A DNA stretch of 40,956 nucleotides from positions 1 to 40,956 of the forward strand of contig PIVK01000026.1 in assembly GCA_003354135.1 (NCBI GenBank), in the 5' to 3' direction. The position numbers and the translations under genes were made by a program. Positions 33,676-40,956 of this stretch are shown piece by piece (position 1 is the first letter of the stretch; each line of letters starts with the position of its first letter). This DNA is from Rhodospirillales bacterium. Lineage in GTDB: Bacteria > Pseudomonadota > Alphaproteobacteria > Rhodospirillales > GLO-3. The notes beneath the pieces are model-generated. The model was not told the DNA's origin, did no database searches, and saw only the letters and a program-made list of their open reading frames with translations.

Positions 33676-34440
33676 TTAGCCGAAGCGTCCGGTTATGTAG
33701 TCGGTGGTCGACGACGACTGGACCTTGCCCATGAACAGGTCTTCGGTATCGCCGACTTCAACACAGCTTCCGTCCAGGAAGAACGCGGTCCGGTCAGCCA
33801 GGCGGCGCGCCTGTTGAACCAGATTGGTAACCAGGATAATGGTCAACTCCTGGCGCAGTTCCCTGAGAACGTCCTCAATACGCATGGTGGTCACCGGATC
33901 AACGGCGATCGAAAATTCGTCGAGCATCAGAATCTCGGGCGATTGCGAAAGCGCCCGGGCGATGGTCAGGCGCTGCTGCTGCCCGCCCGAAAGCAGGCTG
34001 CCCAGGGAATTAAGGCGGTCTTTGACCTCGTCCCAGAGCGCGGCCCGAGTCAAGCAGCGCTCGACGATGTCGTCCAGTTGGCTTCGGCGCCTGATGCCGC
34101 TCAGGCGGGGCGCCAGGGCTACGTTATCGTAAATGCCAAGCGGCAACCCGACCGGAAGAGGAAACACCACGCCGATGCGCTGGCGCAGGGCGTAGACGTT
34201 GCGCCAATCCCGCACGTCCTTTCCTTCGAACAAGATGCTCCCTTCCACCTTCATGCCGACCGTAAAATCGTCCATTCGGTTGATGCTCTTGAGGAAAGAC
34301 GTCTTGCCGGCGTTGGCCGGGCCGATGATGCCGAAGATCTCGTTCTCGCGAATCTCCAGGTTCACGCCGCTTAGCGCCGGCTTGCCGCCGTAGCTGATGG
34401 CCAGTCCACGGACCTGCAACTTGGGCACGGTGCCTACCAT
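33676..34440 (-). CDS. pstB: Second PstB-like ATPase (H-loop His replaced by Asn)
   Basis: A 254-residue paralogue. Walker A is GPANAGKTS and the signature LLSGGQQQRLTIARAL is perfect. The Walker B region is altered (LMLDEFSIAVDP instead of DEPxSALDP) and the H-loop reads VTNLVQQA, with Asn where catalytic His is expected. TTDYITGRFG at the C-terminus is PstB-like. It overlaps pstA by seven bases. Its intact signature would complete the ATP site of the neighbouring PstB. Confidence 0.9.
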   Translation of the reverse strand: MVGTVPKLQVRGLAISYGGKPALSGVNLEIRENEIFGIIGPANAGKTSFLKSINRMDDFTVGMKVEGSILFEGKDVRDWRNVYALRQRIGVVFPLPVGLPLGIYDNVALAPRLSGIRRRSQLDDIVERCLTRAALWDEVKDRLNSLGSLLSGGQQQRLTIARALSQSPEILMLDEFSIAVDPVTTMRIEDVLRELRQELTIILVTNLVQQARRLADRTAFFLDGSCVEVGDTEDLFMGKVQSSSTTDYITGRFG

Positions 34441-35303
34441 TTCTTCAGACTCCGGAGGTAGATGCGCAGGGCAATGGAGGCCGAGTTCATGATCAGCACC
34501 ATGGCGATGAGGACCAGGGCCACCCCGTAGGGAAGGTGCTCGGGCACGTTGGGAACCTGGGTCGAAACGACGAACAGGTGGAGCGACAGGGCCATGGTCT
34601 GGTCAAAGATACCTTCGGGAAGGAAGGGCAGGAAAAAGGCCGCTCCGGTGAACATGATCGGCGCCGTCTCGCCGGTGGTGCGCGACACTTCAAGGATGAT
34701 ACCGGTAAGGATTCCGCTGACCGCGTTGGGCAGAACCACGCGCCGGATGGTTTGCCAGCGGGTCGCCCCCATGCTCCAGCAGGCTTCACGGAAGGCATAC
34801 GGCACGGCCTGAAGCGATTCCTTGGTCGCCACAATGACAACGGGCAAGGTCATGATGGCGAGGGTCAGACTGGCCGACAGAATGCTGGTCCCGAAGCCGA
34901 AGAAGATCACAAAAGCCCCCACCCCGAAAAGGGCGTGCACAATGGACGGCACACCGGCCAGATTGATGATGGCGAGGTTTATGGCACGGGTGAACAGGTT
35001 GTCCGGCGCGTATTCACTCAGGTAGAGAGCCGCCGCCACACCCAGCGGCACCGAAACCAAAAGCGCCACGGTGACCAACCAGATGGTTCCCACCAAGGCG
35101 GGGAAGATGCCGCCCTTGGTCATGCCGTCCTTCGGGTCATCGAACAGGAACTCCCAGGAAAGGGCTGGGCCTCCCTTGACGATCAGCGTGGCCAGGATGA
35201 CCAGCACCGGGATGATCAAGAGGATGGTCATGACCAGGAACAGAATACGCCACAAGCGTTCGGTGCGTTCGTTCCGGATGTTGTATTCGGCGGGACCGAA
35301 CAT
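34434..35303 (-). CDS. pstA: Phosphate ABC transporter permease PstA
   Basis: A 289-residue inner-membrane permease with six hydrophobic helices and the EAA-type cytoplasmic loop (REACWSMGATRWQTIRRVVLP). Phrases KGGIFPALVGTIWLVTVAL and RTTGETAPIMFTGAAF are typical of PstA. With PstC it forms the phosphate channel powered by PstB. The start is three bases after the pstC stop, and the end overlaps the next gene. Confidence 0.95.
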   Translation of the reverse strand: MFGPAEYNIRNERTERLWRILFLVMTILLIIPVLVILATLIVKGGPALSWEFLFDDPKDGMTKGGIFPALVGTIWLVTVALLVSVPLGVAAALYLSEYAPDNLFTRAINLAIINLAGVPSIVHALFGVGAFVIFFGFGTSILSASLTLAIMTLPVVIVATKESLQAVPYAFREACWSMGATRWQTIRRVVLPNAVSGILTGIILEVSRTTGETAPIMFTGAAFFLPFLPEGIFDQTMALSLHLFVVSTQVPNVPEHLPYGVALVLIAMVLIMNSASIALRIYLRSLKKW

Positions 35304-35306
35304 GGT

Positions 35307-36230
35307 TCACCCCTTGCGTACGCCTCTGACCACCAAGTCGGCCAGAAGGTTGATGATGAATGTGATGACGAAAAGGAATATCCCGATGGTGAACAGGGCT
35401 TGGTAATGCTCCGAACCGACCGCCGTCTCGCCCAGCTCGGCGGCGATGGTCGCGGTCAGGGCGCGCACGGAGTCGAAAATACTGTCGGGCATATTGATGG
35501 AGTGCCCGGTGGCCATCAGAACCGCCATGGTTTCGCCGAATCCCCGCCCGACGCCAAGCAGCACCGCGCCCAGAAGACCGTTCTTGGCCGCCGGCAGAAC
35601 CGCCTTGAGCACGACTTGCAGACGGGTCGCCCCCATGGCCTCGGCCGCCTCCCGATAGCTGTCGGGAACCGCCTTGAGTGCATCCTCCGCGATCGATGTC
35701 ATGATCGGTGCCGCCATGAGGCCGAGGATGATGCCGGCATTGAGGATGTTCAGCCCCACCGGCACGTCGAACAGTTCGATGATCAATGGGTTCATGATGC
35801 TGAGCCCAATGAAGCCCCAGACCACCGAGGGGATGGCGGCCAGGAGTTCTACCATGACTTTCAGGGCCTCGCGGGTCTTGCCAGTGGCAAACTCGGCAAT
35901 ATAGATCGCCGCCCCTAGTGAAAAAGGAATAGCGACGACCATTGCCAGCCCGGTGACGCTGGCCGTACCGGCGATCATCGCCAAGATGTTGTAAGTCGGT
36001 CTGTATTCCGAGGTGGGCCGCCACCTGGGCGAGGAGAAGAACTCGATGATGTCGAGCTGGGTAGCGGCGAACGAGAGCCCCTCGCGGGTGATGAAAACGA
36101 AGATCCCGACAATCAAGACGATCGCCGAGATGCCCCCCAGGAAGACTAGGCCCTGGACGACCTTGTCCAGATACCAGTCAAATGTCAGGCGATCCTTGTC
36201 ACTCGTCCCGTTGGGAGCACCCTCCATCAT
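35307..36230 (-). CDS. pstC: Phosphate ABC transporter permease PstC
   Basis: A 307-residue permease with six membrane helices. The EAA-like loop is YREAAEAMGATRLQVVLKAVLP, given here only by its ends REAAEAMGATR and KAVLP, and GRGFGETMAVLMATGHSINMP is characteristic. The N-terminal 20 residues are polar and cytoplasmic. Two ATG codons in a row sit at the start, overlapping the stop of the upstream PhoU-fusion gene, with GGAG before them. Confidence 0.95.
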   Translation of the reverse strand: MMEGAPNGTSDKDRLTFDWYLDKVVQGLVFLGGISAIVLIVGIFVFITREGLSFAATQLDIIEFFSSPRWRPTSEYRPTYNILAMIAGTASVTGLAMVVAIPFSLGAAIYIAEFATGKTREALKVMVELLAAIPSVVWGFIGLSIMNPLIIELFDVPVGLNILNAGIILGLMAAPIMTSIAEDALKAVPDSYREAAEAMGATRLQVVLKAVLPAAKNGLLGAVLLGVGRGFGETMAVLMATGHSINMPDSIFDSVRALTATIAAELGETAVGSEHYQALFTIGIFLFVITFIINLLADLVVRGVRKG

Positions 36231-37291
36231 TCTCCGGCCTCTTTGCCCACCAGGACCTCCATGAGCTCACGGATTCTGACTGCCAGCTCTTGGTAGATCG
36301 TTTCCGGATTTCCGGGATCCGGCAAGCCCTCCCAGTTGAGAAAGACCGTATGGTAGGGCTGCGGGTCAAAATGGGTTTCGGCCGGCTCGCCGAGGCCGAC
36401 AATCACGTCGAAGGCGGACGGCTTCAATTCGAGTTCGTCGAGGCCGACGGACTTGTCGAGGAACATACCGTGCTTCTGCGCAAAAGCCTCCAGATTCGGC
36501 GCCAGGACGCCGGCTTCCGGAACCGCCACGCTGACAAACTTCGCATCCTCCTTGAAGAATTTCCCGCCAATGGATTGGGCCAGGCTGGCGACCCCCCCCC
36601 CCAGACAGTCCACGAACAGGACATAAAACTTGCTTTCTTCAACGGCAACCACACCGGTTTCCGAGAACAGCGTCTCTTCGCAAATGCTCTGGGCCCGCAT
36701 GCAGATCCGCTCCAGGGCGTTGAGGATGGCGAAGTACCCGATCAGATTTCGGGTTTTCTTCTCCGACTTCTTGCCCATGTGCATGAGCAGACACATGGCT
36801 TCTTCCAGGTCTTCCCGGGCGAGATCTGCCTCTTTAATGGTTTCCTGGGCCGTTCCGATCTCTCCGCCGACGAAGGCCGCGAGGGCCTGATCCATGGTGT
36901 CTCTGGCCCGCGACACCAGCCGGTTGAAAACGCGTTTCAGGTTCCCGCCCGGGGGCGCCGAAACATTCAAAGCCTCCCGGCTGATGGTGCAGGCGTAATC
37001 GCCTATGCGCTCCAGTTCGCTGGCTATGGTAATGATGGAAGACACGGACCGAAGATGGCCTGCGCTTGGCATGTGTAGGGCGATGAACGCGTGGCAACGC
37101 CTATCGATGTCGACCGCTTGCCGGTTGATGACATGGTCTCGCAGGATTGTCTCGTTGGCCTGGACTGCGTTGCCGGTCAGGAACGAGTTCAGCGCGGCCT
37201 CGAAGGCGCCTTTTACTTCCTGACCAAAGGCTTCAACGGCCGCGATGATGCCTGCCTTGTCCTCCATCAGGCGCTTTTCGTAGATCGCCAT
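36227..37291 (-). CDS. phoU: PhoU fused to a phosphatase-like (LMWPTP/ArsC-fold) domain
   Basis: A 354-residue protein. Residues about 1-215 are a PhoU domain, which restrains the Pst system and PhoR. The first metal motif is present (ASELERIGDYACTISR, near 90-105), but the second half reads LERICMRAQSICEE and lacks the usual Gly-Asp. Residues about 221-345 resemble low-molecular-weight protein tyrosine phosphatases or arsenate reductases: KFYVLFVDCLGGGVASLAQS corresponds to the P-loop CxGNxCRS, and FDVIVGLGEPAE and VFLNWEGLPDPG to later family motifs. The P-loop Cys (229) survives, but the essential Arg is replaced by Ala, so catalysis is doubtful. An 11-G run encodes the loop. The gene lies between pstS and pstC. 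Confidence 0.85.
   Translation of the reverse strand: MAIYEKRLMEDKAGIIAAVEAFGQEVKGAFEAALNSFLTGNAVQANETILRDHVINRQAVDIDRRCHAFIALHMPSAGHLRSVSSIITIASELERIGDYACTISREALNVSAPPGGNLKRVFNRLVSRARDTMDQALAAFVGGEIGTAQETIKEADLAREDLEEAMCLLMHMGKKSEKKTRNLIGYFAILNALERICMRAQSICEETLFSETGVVAVEESKFYVLFVDCLGGGVASLAQSIGGKFFKEDAKFVSVAVPEAGVLAPNLEAFAQKHGMFLDKSVGLDELELKPSAFDVIVGLGEPAETHFDPQPYHTVFLNWEGLPDPGNPETIYQELAVRIRELMEVLVGKEAGE
36592..36602. repeat. Homopolymer tract of 11 C (11 G on the coding strand)
   Basis: Eleven consecutive C on the plus strand encode Leu-Gly-Gly-Gly-Val at residues 230-234 of the PhoU fusion. As written the frame is open to the end. A change of one base would truncate or alter the last 120 residues. 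Confidence 0.95.
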
Positions 37292-37357
37292 GGCTCGCTC
37301 TCGATTCTTCCCGGTTGATGATGATGGTGGTCGCTGAAATCCTCCCGAAGACGGCGC

Positions 37358-38242
37358 TCAATCGCACTTCACGGCCCGGACCGGGGCATAGCCCTTCCGG
37401 CTGATGATGCACTGGCCTTGATCGCCGAGAATCCAGTCTAGGTACTTCTTCACCTCGCCCTTCGGCTCGCCGTTGGTGTACATGAACAACGGGCGGGCAA
37501 TGGGATAGGAGCGGTCCTCCGCCGTGACGACCGACGGGCTGACACACCCGTCGCCGATCTTCTGGGAGATGCACGCCATCTTGATGTGGCTCGTCGCGTA
37601 GGCGAGGCCGCTGTATCCGATGGCACAGGGCGTCTTCTCGACCAGGTCAATGACATCCTTGGAGCCATGCATATCCCGTGTCCCGAGCTTGTAGTCCCGC
37701 GCCTTGCCGAGAATGGCCTTGCGGAAGTAGGCATAGGTCCCCGAATTGTTCTGCCGGCTGACCAGAACTATCTCCTGGCCCTTACAGCCCGGGACTTCTA
37801 TCCCGATGTCCGTCCACTTCTCGGTCTTGCCGTCTTCGCCGTAGATTTCGGCCAATTGCTCGATGGACAAATTTTGAACCGGATTATTCTGGTGGACGAA
37901 GACCGCAAGCGCGTCATAGCCAACGACGTGCTGAACCGGAGTTTTCCCCTTCTTCTTGGCCAGGTCGATTTCCTTCTTCTTCATCGCCCGGCTGGAATTG
38001 GCCAGGTCGACGGTGCCGTTGATCAGAGCCGCAATTCCGGTTCCGGATCCCCCGCCGGTTATCGCGACGGCAACATCGGAATTGACGTTCCGATAGGCCT
38101 CGGCCCAGGCCTGGGCCACGTTGACCAGCGTATCCGACCCCTTGTTCTGGATAAGTGTCCGTGCTTCGGCGCTGCCGGCGCCAATAGCGAGACCAAGAGC
38201 GACGAGGAATGCGGTGCGTGCCTTCTTATTCATGGTATTCAT
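37358..38242 (-). CDS. pstS: Periplasmic phosphate-binding protein PstS
   Basis: A 294-residue exported binding protein. The signal peptide is KKARTAFLVALGLAIGAGSA with likely cleavage after AEA. Phosphate-contact phrases are QNKGSDTLVNVAQAW, GGGSGTGIAALINGTVDLAN, SSRAMKKKEI and RQNNSGTYAYFRKAI. The start is ATG 38242 after AGGGAACC. A second in-frame ATG lies three codons later. It is the first gene of the operon and has 66 bases before the phoU fusion. A candidate Pho half-box lies about 165 bases upstream. Confidence 0.93.
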   Translation of the reverse strand: MNTMNKKARTAFLVALGLAIGAGSAEARTLIQNKGSDTLVNVAQAWAEAYRNVNSDVAVAITGGGSGTGIAALINGTVDLANSSRAMKKKEIDLAKKKGKTPVQHVVGYDALAVFVHQNNPVQNLSIEQLAEIYGEDGKTEKWTDIGIEVPGCKGQEIVLVSRQNNSGTYAYFRKAILGKARDYKLGTRDMHGSKDVIDLVEKTPCAIGYSGLAYATSHIKMACISQKIGDGCVSPSVVTAEDRSYPIARPLFMYTNGEPKGEVKKYLDWILGDQGQCIISRKGYAPVRAVKCD

Positions 38243-38404
38243 GACGAGGTTCCCTATATTTCCAGCTGAATTCAAACATGATCCGGTCGTTAATCCGGTA
38301 CCGTTTGACCGCCCCGAAGGCGATCTTCCGACGGAGTGTGCCCAGGGAATTCATCCGTTGGCAAACGGAAAGCGACAAGATCGCAATGAGTCGACAACAC
38401 CGTG

Positions 38405-38422
38405 TTAATTGTTTTATGACAT
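38405..38422 (-). promoter_or_regulatory. Candidate PhoB box (half-site good, second half poor)
   Basis: On the minus strand ATGTCATAAAACAATTAA resembles a Pho box: TGTCAT and the A-rich spacer match, but the second repeat does not. It is in the 217-base gap upstream of pstS. I see no other candidate as good there. Confidence 0.3.
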
Positions 38423-38459
38423 CCCGCGCGAGCTGATAAAAGTGGGCGGATTCCACTCC

Positions 38460-39329
38460 TTAATGGGCCATCAAAACCGGCAGGGCCGCATTCTCCAGGA
38501 CGTCGCGGGTCACGCCGCCCAGGATGAGTTCACGCATGCGGCTGTGGCTGTAGGCCCCCATGACCAGCAAGTCGGCTCCGGCCTCCGTGCAGTGAGAAAG
38601 CAGGATTCTGCCCACGCTGCGGTCGGCGGCGTCCGCCAGCGTAAAGCCATCCGCCTCAACATTGTGCCAAGCCAGGAACTCCACCAGATCGGCGGCGGCC
38701 CCGGCCGGAGTCTTATCAGTCTCGACACCGAGCACGGTCACCCGCTCGGCGCGTTCCAGGAACGCCAGCGCGGCAGTTATCGTCCGTGCCGCCTCGACAC
38801 TGCCGTTCCACGCCACGACCACGTGGCGGCCGATCGCCGTCGGCGGAGTGGCGGGCGCCACGAGGACCGGCTTGCCGGTCTCGAACAGCACCGCATCGAG
38901 GGTCAGCCGCCGAATCGCTTCATCCTGCCCTACCGGCGGCCCCGCCACCACCAGGTCGACCAGCCGACCGCGGCGCGCCACCACCTCGTCCTCGCCCCCG
39001 GTCTCGGTGACCCAGGCCGCCGAACAGCCGTCCGAATCCGGAGGGGCCGCAACCTCGGGGACCCGGTAGCGTTCACAGAAGGTCTTGAACATAGCCTGGG
39101 CAGCCTCGTGCCGTTCTCTGATTTCGCGGTTGGCGGAGTCGAGCATTTCTTCGATCAGGGCGCCCGACATTCCCTCGCCGATCAGCGGCAGGAAATCCCG
39201 GGCATCGGTCGAAACGTGAAGTACGATTACATGCGCCGCCAGATCGCGGCCCAAAGCGAAAGCCGTATCCAGAGCGGCACCAGCCTTGTCGGTACCGTTC
39301 ACGGGAACCAGGATCGTCTTAATGGCCAT
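38460..39329 (-). CDS. Tandem universal stress protein (UspA family)
   Basis: A 289-residue protein with two Usp domains. The first begins IKTILVPVNGTDKAGAAL, and the second GRHVVVAWNGSVEAARTI near residue 165. The second keeps the ATP-binding pattern Gly-X2-Gly-X9-Gly-like stretch (MGAYSHSRMRELILGGVTRDVL, shown by MGAYSHSR and LGGVTRDV). The first is degenerate at that place. Such proteins respond to starvation and respiratory stress. The start is nine bases after the stop of the kinase-fusion gene, so they share a transcript. Confidence 0.9.
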   Translation of the reverse strand: MAIKTILVPVNGTDKAGAALDTAFALGRDLAAHVIVLHVSTDARDFLPLIGEGMSGALIEEMLDSANREIRERHEAAQAMFKTFCERYRVPEVAAPPDSDGCSAAWVTETGGEDEVVARRGRLVDLVVAGPPVGQDEAIRRLTLDAVLFETGKPVLVAPATPPTAIGRHVVVAWNGSVEAARTITAALAFLERAERVTVLGVETDKTPAGAAADLVEFLAWHNVEADGFTLADAADRSVGRILLSHCTEAGADLLVMGAYSHSRMRELILGGVTRDVLENAALPVLMAH

Positions 39330-39338
39330 GTCTGCCCC

Positions 39339-40877
39339 CTATTCGAGAAGTTTTCGTCCCAGCTTCAGAGTTTCGTCGCGCGGCCCCGAACTGTCCACCC
39401 TCGGCCACGAGATTTCTCCGAGATCGTAACCCAACTGCATGCGCACCACCCGGGCATCGGCGTCCGAGGCGCCGGCTTTCCTGTTGGCGGCACGGGATTC
39501 CATAACATCCGGCGGCGACTCCAGCCACATTCCGGTAAAGGGAGTTCCTGCCTGCGTGGCAACGCGCGCGATGGCTGCGCGCTGTCCGGGGTTGGCGAAG
39601 ACCGCATCCGCAATCACCGTGTGACCTGCCTTTAGGGTGGCCAGGATCTCTTCGTAAAAGGCGTCGTAGGTCCGTTCCGTCATGTCGGCGGAATAGGCGT
39701 CCGCCGGTAGGCGGGTCAGTGGATGAACGCCCGCGAGGCGCTTGCGCGTCACGTCGGTGCGCACCACCCGCGCTCCCGGCGCCGAACCGACGAAGGGCGC
39801 CAGCTCGCGCCCCATGCGCGACTTGCCGCTGCCCGACAGCCCCCCCACAGCCACCAGGCGAGGCGGCGGCGGGGCCAGGTAGGCGAGAGCCGCATGGAGG
39901 TATCCCCGGGCCTCGTGAGCCAGCCGGCCGGCTCTTTCCGGATCCTCGATAGTCCCGGCGGTGGTGGCGCTGACGTGGGCCCGGATGGCGGCCCGTACCG
40001 ACAGGAACAGCGGCAGCGCCCCCAGCGCATCCGCGTCATCCGACAGATCAAGGTAGGCGTTCATCACCATGGAGGCATGGCGGCGCATGTTCCGGTGATC
40101 CAGGTCCATAAGCAGGAAGGCGAGGTCGAACATGACGTCGACCTCGGCGATGGCGTCCCGGAACTCGATCGCATCGAACAACACCGGCCGACCGTCGAGC
40201 AGAACGATGTTGCGCAGATGCAGATCCCCGTGACAGCGCCGTACCCGTCCTCGGTCGCGCCGCGCGTCCAACAGCGGACCCGCGCGATCGAGCCAGACCC
40301 GGGTCTCCCCCATGAGCCGCTCCAGCCGGTCCATTTCGAACACTCCGTCCGGGCATTCCCCAAAGGTCTTTTCGTTGCCGGCGATGTGGCGATCGAGACC
40401 CGCTTTGCCGCCGTTGTCGCTGAGGACTTGGGCGTCGGCATGGAAGCGGGAGACCGCCTCGGCCAGGTCAGTCATCAGATGGCGCCCCAAGTCGCCCCGC
40501 ACCGCCATGCAATCCAGCAGACCGTCCTCGTCGAAGCGTTGCATGTCGACCACCCAGTCGACGGGATCGCCGCTGCCGGCCAGGGCCAGGCTCCCGTCGG
40601 CCTCGCGGGTTACCGGAAGCACACCGCGGTAAATGGTGGGGGCCGTGCGGCGGTTGATCTCCACCTCGGCCACGCAGTAGCGGTGCCGGAGATCGATGGT
40701 CGAGAAATCGAGCACCGGGAACCGCACCGCCCGCTTGAGCTTCAACGCCCGCTCCCGGCAGAGAAAGATGGACGAGATGTGGGTCTGCACCCGTTCGACA
40801 GGTGTCCCCTTGCCCGCCCCGAAGGCCTCGGGTGTCGAGAGAAAAGCCTCCACCTCGCCTTGGTCGTCAACGATCAT
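39339..40877 (-). CDS. Aminoglycoside-phosphotransferase-like / P-loop kinase fusion
   Basis: A 512-residue two-domain protein. Residues about 25-330 resemble aminoglycoside phosphotransferases, with the catalytic loop CHGDLHLRNI (215-224) and metal-binding FDAIEF (234-239). Residues 340-512 are a P-loop kinase with GGLSGSGKS (345-353), followed by a DVTRKRL and DAVFANPGQR region as in zeta-toxin- or gluconate-kinase-like folds. This two-domain arrangement is widespread in Proteobacteria and usually annotated only as an AAA-family ATPase; the substrate is unknown. It heads a two-gene unit with the Usp protein. The ATG at 40877 has only a weak ribosome-binding site. Confidence 0.85.
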   Translation of the reverse strand: MIVDDQGEVEAFLSTPEAFGAGKGTPVERVQTHISSIFLCRERALKLKRAVRFPVLDFSTIDLRHRYCVAEVEINRRTAPTIYRGVLPVTREADGSLALAGSGDPVDWVVDMQRFDEDGLLDCMAVRGDLGRHLMTDLAEAVSRFHADAQVLSDNGGKAGLDRHIAGNEKTFGECPDGVFEMDRLERLMGETRVWLDRAGPLLDARRDRGRVRRCHGDLHLRNIVLLDGRPVLFDAIEFRDAIAEVDVMFDLAFLLMDLDHRNMRRHASMVMNAYLDLSDDADALGALPLFLSVRAAIRAHVSATTAGTIEDPERAGRLAHEARGYLHAALAYLAPPPPRLVAVGGLSGSGKSRMGRELAPFVGSAPGARVVRTDVTRKRLAGVHPLTRLPADAYSADMTERTYDAFYEEILATLKAGHTVIADAVFANPGQRAAIARVATQAGTPFTGMWLESPPDVMESRAANRKAGASDADARVVRMQLGYDLGEISWPRVDSSGPRDETLKLGRKLLE

Positions 40878-40956
40878 GGGGGAAGCCTACACCCCTGCCC
40901 CAACCTTGTCATTTTTCCTGCCGCAGGCTTTCCCTGTGCTATGCTTCGCGCCTTAT

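Noticed and set aside
40878-40956. Possible plus-strand promoter (TTGTCA and TATGCT) at the window end.
   Set aside because: The spacing of about 28 bases is too long for a standard promoter, and the gene it would serve lies outside the window.
1-40956. CRISPR arrays, prophage or integrative-element borders.
   Set aside because: No spaced direct repeats of CRISPR type, no integrase other than the IS30 remnant, and no attachment-site duplication were seen.

Overview
The window looks like chromosome of a GC-rich alphaproteobacterium, most likely a sulfur-oxidising member of the Rhodospirillales (Magnetospirillum-like relatives). This rests on gene content only: an oxidative-type dsr cluster with dsrEFH and dsrL, a haem A synthase, a perfect FNR-type box, a pst operon and alphaproteobacterial-style membrane coiled-coil proteins. 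No rRNA or tRNA is present to settle the taxonomy.

Layout. (1) 1-600: a decayed IS30-family transposase, truncated and internally deleted. (2) 628-4884, minus strand: a PabB-PabC fusion (folate pathway), an S41 carboxy-terminal protease with a PDZ domain, and a DHH-family phosphoesterase. (3) 5118-7484, minus strand: a tightly coupled three-gene unit (double DUF2249 protein, haem-copper-oxidase-like membrane protein, hemerythrin) with a perfect FNR/NNR box just upstream, suggesting oxygen- or NO-responsive expression. (4) 7727-9983, minus strand: ctaA, a small conserved protein and a TauD-type dioxygenase, with three 19-bp tandem repeats at the dioxygenase stop codon. (5) 9984-10556: a 573-bp divergent intergenic region holding several hairpins upstream of dsrA. 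(6) 10557-25253, plus strand: the dsr cluster dsrABEFHCMKLJOP, then a TrpD2/YbiB-like gene, dsrN, cobA and a two-domain CbiX-type chelatase. (7) 25476-26978, minus: a membrane-anchored pentapeptide-repeat protein. (8) 27281-27502: a small conserved protein, followed by a palindromic element. (9) 27669-31841, minus: a 1390-residue membrane protein built of 44 consecutive 25-residue coiled-coil repeats. (10) 31956-32696: a short-chain dehydrogenase. (11) 32862-38242, minus: the phosphate-uptake operon pstS-phoU-pstC-pstA-pstB-pstB. (12) 38460-40877, minus: a kinase fusion protein and a double universal stress protein.

How the genes work together. DsrAB oxidises sulfane sulfur delivered through DsrEFH and DsrC. 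DsrMKJOP links DsrC to the quinone pool and periplasm, and DsrL passes electrons to NAD(P). CobA, the CbiX-type chelatase and DsrN supply sirohaem and its amidated form, the DsrAB cofactor. dsrR and dsrS of the Allochromatium vinosum operon are absent here, while a TrpD2-like gene is translationally coupled between dsrP and dsrN.

The most unusual observations are: the strict 25-residue by 44 repeat architecture; two adjacent PstB proteins whose degenerate motifs are complementary, as expected for an obligate heterodimer; a PhoU fused to a phosphatase-like domain that has lost its P-loop arginine and carries an 11-G tract exactly at that loop; the TrpD2-like dsr-operon member; and the structured dsrA leader.
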